Shown piece by piece: positions 1 through 7,090 of a DNA stretch of 11,529 nucleotides; within the stretch, counting starts at the first letter, position 1; the number at the start of each line of letters is the position of its first letter. The notes under the pieces are model-generated. The model was given only the letters and a program-made list of their open reading frames with translations, made no database searches and was not told where the DNA came from. A program made the position numbers and the translations under genes. Source of the DNA: Actinomortierella ambigua (taxonomy: Eukaryota; Mortierellomycota; Mortierellomycetes; Mortierellales; Mortierellaceae); assembly GCA_016098155.1 (NCBI GenBank), contig JAAAJB010000824.1, positions 1 through 11,529 on the forward strand, written 5' to 3'.

Positions 1-44
1 TCATTTTGTTTGTCCCACACCGACCCAACACGAAATGAGCCCAT
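1..44 (-). CDS. Doubtful partial exon running off the left edge
   Basis: On the minus strand an ATG at 44-42 with a purine at -3 and G at +4 opens a frame that stays open to the edge (M-G-S-F-R-V-G-S-V-W-D-K-Q-N). The same frame is open back to 113, just after a CAG at 116-114, so an exon could also begin there. Upstream on this strand (about 130-240) lies pyrimidine-rich sequence like a fungal 5' leader or intron. Only 14 to 37 codons are visible, no family is recognised, and chance alone could give this. The CAG/GTAAGG at 116-108 could equally be a donor site. Confidence 0.15.
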   Translation of the reverse strand, partial: MGSFRVGSVWDKQN

Positions 45-113
45 TTCGTAGGTCAAGTACACTCCCCGCCCAGCACCGAGATCACCGACGCGTTTGTTCG
101 GAGTGAACCTTAC

Positions 114-1222
114 CTGAGTTTAACTTGCAAAATGGGTGGGGAAGGGTGTGTGGAATGGAATGGAATTCAGTGAAGCAAATGAGGGAAGAGGGTAGAGGAG
201 TGGATGAATGGAGAAGGGAAGAGAGTTGAAAACTTGAAAAGACGAAACAGCACATTGTACTGTCTTGCTGGTGGCTGCTAAGTGTGATGTCTCTCTCCAA
301 GTGCCTTGACCCCTCCTATCTCCCCTCTCTTCCCTTTCGCCATTTGCCATAGCGAGCCTATGTTGGAAATGAAATGCACAATACCAGCAAGAGCGAATAG
401 CTTCTTACGCTCTATCTGTCTACGGTCAATGTCCATTTGCGACAAGCTCTAGATTTTCCCGGTGAGAGGGGTTGCAAACGACAGCGTTACAAGTACCTTG
501 TATTGTGGTGCATAACCCGTCGACGGCTAGACGCCATGCGCGTGAGTATTCTTCCGACTACTCTGTTGTTCCCGTTGGCGTCTCTTTGGCGACTTTCTGA
601 TTCCTTCCCACTGCCACTCACCTACAGCCATCAGAAGGGAGGCAAGGGGAGGAAGAATTTGTCAGGCACATTTAATATTGTTTTCTGAACTAGATAAGAG
701 AGGCCGAACCAGGATTCTTCCCAGGCGGTATGTATTTGCCCGAAGTCTCAGCAATCCATGACCCGAGAGCAGACAATGTTCGTGCTACGAGCTCCAACTA
801 GTAAGAGCCATACGTGTTTCGAGGTGTCGATGACGATGCACCTTGATAAGTCGTGTACATCCATCGCCATTTTGAGCGAGGAGGCGAGATCTACGATAAT
901 GGTATTCTACTCAACCAAAGGACACCTCGAATATGGGACGCCGGGCTAAGGCTCTCAGACTGGAACACTCGCCTTTCATAAAGAAATGTGTGGGTCTCCA
1001 CTGTCAGTCACGTCACAGCACCACCACTGTAGCGCGCTCTCAGCAGCTGTGTGATTGCAAAGCAGACGACCTCCTTTGGCCGGTGGTCAGCAGTCTCAAG
1101 ATGCGAGCGCGGACGGCGCTCTCTCAGGCCAAATTCAAAGACTCAGGAGACGACCTACATGAACTACTCTTTGCTTAAACTGCCTCGCTTAGACGGAATG
1201 ATTTGCCAACCATTCGACCAAC
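114..1222. other. Intergenic stretch without a recognisable gene
   Basis: Only short open frames (up to about 90 codons) occur on either strand. None has a recognisable motif, and none joins by plausible splice sites into something protein-like. The part from 130 to 240 is purine-rich on plus, so pyrimidine-rich on minus. Two 11-nt inverted arms, TTCGAGGTGTC at 818-828 and GACACCTCGAA at 921-931, are the only local structure I noticed in the rest. It may be spacer or decayed sequence. Confidence 0.5.
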
Positions 1223-1435
1223 AAAGAACTATGAATTTTATCTTGCATTTCTCCCATCTGCTTGTACTTTTAGCTCATATCTTTTCTGGGTCACCCTCCT
1301 CCCTTTGTTTCCGTAGCAGATAGTCTTTATCCTCTATTGTTGCAACGGGCGGCCGCGTCTCGCAGATCGCGGACAGGTGCGCGCCGAAGAATGAAACCCT
1401 CTTCTGAGGACCCGTAAAAAAAAAAGAACTATGAA
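1223..1435 (+). mobile_element. Candidate short retroposon insertion with 13-nt target duplication
   Basis: The 13-mer AAAGAACTATGAA occurs at 1223-1235 and again at 1423-1435. The second copy directly follows and overlaps an A10 run (1416-1425). A direct repeat starting with A-rich sequence, an insert, and a 3' A-run ending at the second repeat is the typical product of LINE-machinery target-primed insertion. The insert is about 187 bp. Its 3' part is GC-rich and structured: CCGCGTCT (1353-1360) can pair with AGA and CGCGG (1364-1372, one bulged T), and CCTC/GAGG form a second small hairpin near 1397-1410. There is no coding capacity for a reverse transcriptase, so it would be a SINE, a processed non-coding RNA copy, or a heavily 5'-truncated LINE. 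The source RNA is not recognised. Confidence 0.45.
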
Positions 1436-1498
1436 GGGGTGGCACGAACGGACACACGATTGTCAAAGTCAACAGATTTTGGTCCACCCCCTCCCCTA

Positions 1499-1562
1499 GG
1501 TCGATAAATAGGAGGCATGCGGGGTCGACAAGTAAGGTCGCACAAAGGTGGGTCGACAAATA
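1499..1562 (+). repeat. Cluster of GGTCGAYAARTA direct repeats
   Basis: Three near-identical 12-mers lie in the same orientation: GGTCGATAAATA (1499-1510), GGTCGACAAGTA (1523-1534) and GGTCGACAAATA (1551-1562). A weaker copy starts at 1536 (GGTCGCACAAAG). Starts are 24, 13 and 15 nt apart. Two copies hold the palindrome GTCGAC. The cluster ends 74 bp beyond the 3' end of the tRNA gene. It could be a binding-site array or the remains of a repeat element; its function is unknown. Confidence 0.55.
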
Positions 1563-1623
1563 GATCCGTCGAAAAAAAATACATGCCAAATGGAACCATC
1601 CCTAGAGCATCTTGCACCGGGAC

Positions 1624-1627
1624 AAAA
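1624..1627 (-). terminator. RNA polymerase III terminator of the tRNA gene
   Basis: On the minus strand a TTTT run lies 8 nt after the tRNA 3' end (AAAA on plus). A run of four T shortly after the mature end is the usual pol III stop signal. Confidence 0.75.
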
Positions 1628-1635
1628 GATAAATC

Positions 1636-1707
1636 GCCCAATGTGGGGGTCGAACCCACAACCTTGAGATTAAGAGTCTCACGCTCTACCGATTGAGCTA
1701 ACCGGGC
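1636..1707 (-). tRNA. tRNA-Lys (anticodon CTT)
   Basis: The 72-nt minus-strand sequence folds into a full cloverleaf. The acceptor stem pairs GCCCGGT with ATTGGGC (two G-U pairs). The D arm is GCTC/GAGC around an 8-nt loop, the anticodon stem is TGAGA/TCTCA with loop CTCTTAA, the variable loop is 5 nt, and the T arm is GTGGG/CCCAC with loop TTCGACC. The anticodon at loop positions 3-5 is CTT, which reads AAG (lysine). Internal pol III promoters are clear: box A TAGCTCAATCGG and box B GGTTCGACCCC. There is no intron, and CCA is not encoded, as expected in a eukaryote. The gene sits alone between non-coding sequence and the ALYREF promoter, on the opposite strand to ALYREF. Confidence 0.97.
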
Positions 1708-1735
1708 TGTAGAAGATCGAGTTGCCTGAATTTGG

Positions 1736-1768
1736 ATTTCCAAATTTGGAAATGACAACTGCTTGTCA
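1736..1768. repeat. 18-nt perfect palindrome with adjoining hairpin, 5' of the tRNA
   Basis: Positions 1736-1753 read ATTTCCAAATTTGGAAAT, a perfect palindrome. Its core CCAAATTTGG (1740-1749) fits the CC(A/T)6GG CArG box bound by MADS-box factors of the SRF class. Directly overlapping is TGACAA (1753-1758), loop CTGC, TTGTCA (1763-1768), a 6-bp stem-loop. The palindrome begins 28 bp upstream of the tRNA 5' end and about 450 bp upstream of the ALYREF start, so it could serve either gene. A regulatory role is inferred only from sequence. Confidence 0.5.
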
Positions 1769-2204
1769 GTTTTGATTCTGGTGCACTGATGAGTCCATGG
1801 CGTAGATCAGGCGATAATAGGTCTTCGGTGACGAATTTCATGCCTGGATCTAGGAGCATTCTCAACATGCACGCAGCTGTGGTTTAGCCCTGCCCCTGTT
1901 CCCTAGTGTAGTAGCTTTGGCCCAGATCCAGCCTACTCGCCAATGGTTATAGCCTCCCCGAAGGAGAGGAGACTGATGCGTCTTGTGTGCCCTTGGAGAC
2001 GCAAGTCCGCGGGGTTTGGCTGCCCAGTTACAAGTGTGGAGTGTATCTCACAGAGGCTATGCACAAATGGAGCTTGGGTGGTCAGATCGTGCACAAAAAA
2101 AAGGTTTCCTTTCTCCCCCCCCCCCCTCTTTTGCCTCCCTTTTCCCCCCTTCTCCCCATCCACCACCACTTTTCACAATCATCCTTCGCAAAAAAAAAAA
2201 AATA
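1769..2204 (+). promoter_or_regulatory. Upstream region and leader of the ALYREF gene
   Basis: A CCAAT pentamer lies at 1940-1944, about 260 bp before the start codon. No good TATA box is seen. From about 2093 to the start the sequence is built from homopolymers: A8, C12 (2115-2126), a long CT-rich tract, and A13 (2190-2202) ending two bases before the ATG. Pyrimidine-rich tracts next to the start are common in highly expressed fungal genes. An in-frame ATG at 2067 with no stop before 2205 could in principle give a 46-residue N-terminal extension. I consider this leader, because the UAP56-binding motif belongs at the N-terminus. Confidence 0.55.
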
Positions 2205-3661
2205 ATGGCATCCTCACGTTTCCTCGACATGGCTCTGGATGACGTGGTCAAGCAGCGCTCCAGAGGCACCCGCTCTCCTGCTGGTGGACGGCGCGGCGGC
2301 GGCGGCGGCAGCAGCGGAAGGAATAGTGGCCGTTCGTCCCCTTACCACCGACCTACATCGAGTGATGACAAGTGGTCGCATGACAAGTTTGGTCGCCACG
2401 AAGCTGGCGGCAAATGGAAGAATGATAGGTTTGGTAGTGGTGGCCGTGGTGGACAACAAGGAGGAGACACCCTGTCGAATGAGAACAATCCAAAGATTGT
2501 CGTCGAAAACTTGCATTATGCTGTGACCCTGGAAGATGTCAAGGTATGAAACACATGTATCTCCTGCTATGACCATGCGCACCAGCTTTTTACCCGGTAG
2601 GAAGAGGAAAACCAACCACGACTCTGTTGCTAAAAACTCTCGTTCATCTCTCTCTCTTTTCATTAGGAACTGTTTGAAACTCACGCTGGCCGGGTCAAGG
2701 TACTCTTCGAGGCAGGATCGACCTGATCGAGGACTTGTTGCTTCGCCTGTTTTTGTCGTTCCCGTATTATATTCTGTGTCGTTCTTTGCCTCCCGTCCCG
2801 TCCAGTTCAACCAACCAACCAACCAATCCTTTCTTTTTGCCCAACCCTCCTCAACCTCCCTCAACGTGCCTCTTCTAGTCTGCCGAAATCAAGTATGATG
2901 TCTCTGGACGTTCGACTGGTGTGGCCAACGTTGTCTTTGAAGATCCTGCAGATGCTGCCAAGGCGATTCGCAAGTTGAATGGGATTGCTCTTGACGGTAA
3001 GTATTGTTGCTCCCTTTTTCTTCTCCTCTCCTTTTTCTTTCTTTTTTGTTCGCAACTCATGATGCGCCAACGGATCTGGAAGACAAAGAAACTCATATGG
3101 ATCGCCTTTTTTTTTTTTTTTTTTTGCTTTAATAATTCTAAAGATCAAGTCATGAAGATCACTTTTGCTCCCCTTCCCGTGACGCGTCGACCTGAGACGA
3201 ACGACAAGCCCGGCACCAAGAAGAAGGATGCAGGAGATGTCTTTTCCCGCCTGGGTGCAACAGAGGCGAGCATCGCGGCACGTTTGGGCCCCTTGAACCG
3301 TATGCCTAGGACACATGCAGTATCGACACCTCCACCATCATCGTCGCCAGCAGGAGTTCAGAACAACCAGAGCAGCGGCGGCAGCGGTGGAAACAGGGGC
3401 CAAGGCCATAGCAACCAGAGGAGAAACCAGCCAAAGCCCAAGCCCAAGCTTGCCACTGCTGAGGACCTTGATATGGAGATGGACTCGTACATGGGTGAGG
3501 TAAGCATCTTTTTTTTTTCTCTTTCTCAGGCAAAGGACGAGGAGGTAAAAGAGAAGTAAGAGGACGAGCCTTTTCGGCTTGCTTCTTTGCACATGACAAA
3601 AAAGAAAATGATGGCTGACCAAATCATGTTTCGATTTCATCTACAGGGATCCAAGGCGTAG
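2205..3661 (+). CDS. YRA1: Yra1/ALYREF-type mRNA export adaptor (TREX subunit)
   Basis: REF-family RNA-binding protein of the TREX complex. It couples transcription and splicing to nuclear mRNA export by binding RNA, the helicase UAP56/Sub2 and the exporter Mex67/NXF1. Exons: 2205-2543, 2667-2699, 2879-2996, 3144-3499, 3647-3661, with GT-AG introns and a product of 286 aa. Visible in order: an N-terminal UAP56-binding motif (DMALDDVVKQ, residues 8-17); an Arg/Gly/Ser-rich region to about 94; one RRM at about 96-172 with RNP2-like IVVENL (98-103) and an RNP1-like block around STGVANVVF (136-144), close to the Aly RRM; a basic variable region; and a C-terminal UAP56-binding motif (EDLDMEMDSYM). 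The start at 2205 fits families whose first residues carry the UAP56 motif. Exon 2 is only 33 nt. The last exon encodes only GSKA and is chosen because of the CTGAC branch site at 3614-3618; an earlier CAG at 3527-3529 would imply a 30-nt intron. Family certain; the last exon is less so. Confidence 0.9.
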
Positions 3662-3865
3662 AAGGTCACCGCCAAGAGTTGGAGATGATTCTCTTTTCTG
3701 TATAATTACTTTCTCTCGACAATCCACCGATTTGTTTTTTTTTGTTTTTTTCTCGTCCTACCCCATTGTCGACATTTTGATATTCTTACAATCGATTAAA
3801 GAGCAAGGGGTGGAGCAACCCCCCTCCCCCTCCAATGGATAAGACAAAAAATATGGGTTGTATTA
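3662..3865. other. Convergent 3' spacer between YRA1 and SNU66
   Basis: The two stop codons are 204 bp apart and face each other. An ATTAAA at 3795-3800 on plus could serve polyadenylation of YRA1. On minus there is no AATAAA, but an A-rich stretch (revcomp of the T-runs at 3737-3752) lies beyond the SNU66 stop. The 3' untranslated regions probably overlap. Confidence 0.5.
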
Positions 3866-6642
3866 CTATTGTTCGCGAGAGCGTTTAGGAACAGTTTCGG
3901 AGCCTGCAGCAGCCTCGGCCTTCCGCTTCAAGCCAAACGCAACCTTCTCGCGATTGGGGGCATTCACACCAGAAATGGCTGTCGATGCTGTGGAGGTTTG
4001 TGACACGAACGTAGAGATCGTTCCGCCTATGGTTGAACCCTTCGTGGCCGACGACGACGATGCAGATGATGTTCTCAGTGTCGATGCAGTGCCAGTAATG
4101 GCGTCAGTTGAGCTTGACGGAACAAGACTGTTTTGCCGGAGGGTGGAGGATGAAGGTTGGGGGACAGTTGAAAGAGGGAAAAAAAAGAGATGTTAGCGAT
4201 CGGCGAAGAACTAGACGAGTAAAAAACAGACCAAACGAAACAAGAGATATCAAACTTGACACGAAGAAAAATACGTACTTGCGATTGCCAACTGCGAGAA
4301 CCAAATGGGCCTGTCCAGAGGCCTTCAGGCGTTCCTGCGTGGCCATGGCCATATTGAGCGGGGTGTCGGTAGCCGTCATGGACATCATGCGTTTCTCCTC
4401 CTCGAGCTTCTTCATGCGCTTCTCAGTCTTCATCTTGCCCGGGGCCTTCCCATGGAACTTGTGGCTCAAGTGACGGAAGGCATCCTTGGTATTGAGCTCA
4501 TGACCCTCATCGTCCAAGTACTTGAGCTGGATATCCGGCTCATAATCCCGCATCCGTTCCGTGCGCCGGTCCAGCATCTGTTGCTCCCGTCGCTCCTTCT
4601 CATAGTCGCGCTCCCGCTGCTCCCGCTCGTTCATTCCACGACCGGCACGCTCCCGATGGCGCTCCCGATCCCGCAGCTTGGCCCCTTCCAACTCGCGCGT
4701 CGTCCGTGCCTCCTCCAGTTTTTGCTCCGCCAGAAACTTTGCGCGCTTCGCACGCTTCTCGGCCAGCGCATTTTGCTCGGCTGTTTCCGTTCCAAACATG
4801 CCTCGCGACTTTAGCATCGCCAGCGTCGCTCCTAGACCGCGGCTCACCACCGGCTCATCGTCCAACGGGTGGTCCTATTATGGGTGAAGAATTTTGCAGT
4901 AGTACCAATACCACAACAGAGGTAAAAGTCCCAGGACGCGAGGTTAGCCTTCATGTCCACATGTAAAGTCCTAAAGCGAACACGAGCGAAAAAATAAAAA
5001 AGGCGGCCTATCCTTTGGAAAAAGTAGAGTGAGAGAGATTGACATCATCTTACCTTTTCCTCAGCAGAGCTCCCATCCTTGTTATTAGAAGAGGCTCCTT
5101 CAGCCTCCTCAGAGACAGCACGGGTTCGGGCTCGGTCTGGCTCAGCCATCTCCTCATCCTCGTCCTCTACATCATCGACTGTTGTACGTTTCACACTCGG
5201 CGCGTCTGCTGTTGGCGATGCATTGGACATGACCGGTGCTGGTGTTGGAGCGACGACAGGTGCTTGAGCAGAGGCTGAGGACAGGTTGCTGACAAACTCG
5301 GAGACATCTGAAATCACCAATCCTCCGGGTGCAGCCTCCTCATTGTTGGTATCGATGGCCATGGCCTGGGATGCCAAGTTCTTGGCAATGTCCTCGGGCG
5401 TCAGCTTCTTGACCGACTTTTTGGTCGCCAGCCGTCGGGTCTTGGCCAGTGACGCCTGCAGATCGTCGTCGTCGACAAAGTTGAGTTCTGAGATGTCGAG
5501 TGGTGTGGGTGGTTCCACCTCCATGGCATCCCCATTGTCGTCGCCACCGCCGTCGTCATTGTCCCAGTTGTTGCCCTCCGTTTTGCGTGTTCGCGACTTT
5601 TTTTTCTTTTTGGATTTTTTGAAGGTGACCTCGACTTCTTCCTTGGTGTAATAGTCTTGGCCCAACTGGTTCTTGGTGTAGCTGAGATCCACAGCCGAAG
5701 CCTTGAGCTTCTCCAGCATCCGTTCCCGGGCATCGACGGCACCACCGCCGGGCACTCCCCCCAGAGCACCATTTGTTTCGACTCCTTGGCGTCGAGTGAG
5801 CTTCTTGCCAATCACAAAGCCCTCAGCCTTGGTCTCCTCACCCAAGACCTCGTCATACTGCGACAAAATGTTCTTCTTCTTGCCCACAGTGAACTCGTCA
5901 TCGTCGTAGGCGTTGTAAACAGGTTGTTTGCTCTTCTTCTTGTTCTCCAGGTTGGTCTGGAGTCGTTTCTGTTCCGACATTTGGATGTTGATCAGCTCGT
6001 CGCCATCCTCATCATTCTCCTCCAGAATCCGTGCGTCCTTGAGGGTCAGGATCCGCTCTTCGCCCTCGACAAAATCCGACATGTCGTGGCCGACCCTCAA
6101 TCCAGTCAGTTGACCTTCGTCATAGGATTGTTGTGGTTCTTGTTGGTAGGCGTCGTCCATCTCCTGCAGCTCGCGAGCACGTCGTGCGGCAGCGTCCTTC
6201 TCACGCTGTCGCAACCGCATCGTCCATTCGTGGACATCCAATTTGGCAGTGTCATCCTCATCACCATCCGTCTCGCCGAGACTCTTGCCGGCCAGGGTCT
6301 TCTGGAGGTCTCGTTTGTATTTGGACTTTGCGATTTTGGCCTTGATTTCACTCTCGCGAGCCTTGCGGGCTTCCTCTTCTTTGTGTTGCGTTAGATTTTT
6401 CTCTGCTTGCCCCTCTTTACTCGTCCCCGGGCCGGCCTTGAGAGGCTTTAGGCCCAAGGCGGCACGGATCTTGCTATTTTAGTGGAATAAATAGGAGAAG
6501 AATATAACACCCGTGGAACATGTTAATACCTGGACTGCATTTAATTTCCAGCAACAGCAATGCAAGATGCATGGGACAAAACAGGATCTGACAGAACCAT
6601 GGCGTACTTTGTCTCTTCTATTGATGCCGAGATCTCAGACAT
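3866..6642 (-). CDS. SNU66: Snu66/SART1 U4/U6.U5 tri-snRNP protein
   Basis: Spliceosomal tri-snRNP component needed for assembly and activation of the pre-mRNA splicing machinery in the nucleus. Exons in transcript order: 6642-6608, 6473-5054, 4874-4279, 4127-3866. Phases (2, 0, 2) close exactly and give 770 aa, similar to human SART1 (about 800). Residues 7-24 form a Hub1-interaction motif (SIEETNKIR...LGLKPLK), joined only by splicing of intron 1. Then come a Lys/Glu-rich coiled-coil-like region; the conserved block GLRVGHDMSDFVEGE...ILTLKD (about 136-158); acidic low-complexity segments; LDDEPVVSRGLGATL (489-503); an RERE-rich stretch (about 550-594); the signature AFRHLSHKFHGKAPGKMKTE (617-636); a DTPLN block (655-659); a Ser/Thr-rich linker absent from human; and a C-terminal AFGLKRKAE box. 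Internal repeats and charge bias make antisense frames look long. Identification is firm. Confidence 0.95.
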
Positions 6643-6803
6643 GGCGGCCGGTGGAGGTTGAATGAAAAAAAAAAGTAGCCTCAAGTAATGGAGTTTTAAG
6701 AATGTGCCATTGGGGAGGAGACAGAGCTCAGCCAGCAAACCAGCCAGCCACAGTTTCTGTAAGTGCCGCGCCACCATTTTTTTCCCTCTCTCTTCCTACC
6801 ATA

Positions 6804-6826
6804 ACCCATGCTACGCGTAGATGGGT
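6804..6826. repeat. Inverted repeat centred on ACGCGT
   Basis: Left arm ACCCAT, one unpaired G (6810), then the 10-nt palindrome CTACGCGTAG (6811-6820), then right arm ATGGGT. The arms are 11 nt each apart from the single G. The centre ACGCGT (6813-6818) equals the yeast MluI cell-cycle box bound by MBF. ACGCGT occurs three times in the window, about as expected by chance; the surrounding arms are what make this copy stand out. Confidence 0.4.
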
Positions 6827-7007
6827 GATGGTGCCTTCTTTATCTCTGGAATGCCAAGCGAATCCTTGCTTCTGTCAGGGTCTCCAGTAGGGTACATGGT
6901 TGCGTTTTCTCCAATGAGATCGATGCTGTGATACGGGTGGAGTAAGATCTGTCAAACTTCTTGGAGCCATTGGAGCAAAGTCAAGGTCCTCCGTTACTTC
7001 AGGAATC

Positions 7008-7015
7008 TATAAAAA
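7008..7015 (+). promoter_or_regulatory. TATA box of the methyltransferase gene
   Basis: TATAAAAA lies 75 bp before the ATG. A start of transcription around 7035-7045, in the CA-rich leader, would fit the usual distance. Confidence 0.6.
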
Positions 7016-7090
7016 TAGGCCCTTTTTTCCCACCAACACCACATCCAGACCTTCCCCTTCCCTTCATCCCTCTCCACCTCAGACGAAACC

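Larger units (their letters stand above)
6643..7090. promoter_or_regulatory. Divergent intergenic promoter (SNU66 and methyltransferase)
   Basis: 448 bp separate the two start codons. On minus, a CCAAT box (6709-6713) lies 67 bp before the SNU66 ATG. Toward the methyltransferase there are CCAAT at 6911-6915, its inverse ATTGG at 6969-6973, and a TATA box at 7008-7015. A CT-rich leader runs from about 7020 to 7090 and ends in a good start context (AAACCATGG). An inverted repeat sits near the middle (6804-6826). There is no convincing extra gene. Confidence 0.6.

Noticed and set aside
1429..1758. 109-codon minus-strand frame containing ARLAQSVERETLNLKVVGS
   Set aside because: That peptide is the conceptual translation of the tRNA-Lys gene, a familiar artefact in databases.
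1786..1836. Hammerhead-ribozyme-like core: CTGATGAG at 1786-1793 and GACGAA at 1830-1835
   Set aside because: Only a 3-bp helix II can form, GAA is followed by T instead of A, and no complementary upstream strand for the third helix or cleavage site is present. An 8-mer match is expected by chance in this length.
1983..2204. N-terminal extension of YRA1 from upstream in-frame codons
   Set aside because: The sequence is homopolymer leader, and the UAP56-binding motif sits at the N-terminus in the family. The ATG at 2205 is preferred, though the extension is kept as a testable finding.
2214..2864. 216-codon open frame on minus
   Set aside because: Antisense to YRA1 exon 1 and introns; low-complexity Ala run arises from the Gly/Arg codons opposite.
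3500..3529. 30-nt intron in YRA1
   Set aside because: It is too short for a lariat intron with a branch site; the 147-nt intron ending at 3646 has a good CTGAC branch site.
4305..4814. 169-codon open frame on plus
   Set aside because: Antisense to SNU66 exon 3, with no motif of its own.
5657..6394. 245-codon open frame on plus
   Set aside because: It lies fully antisense to exon 2 of SNU66, and its Leu/Val-rich composition is the mirror of Lys/Glu/Asp codons.
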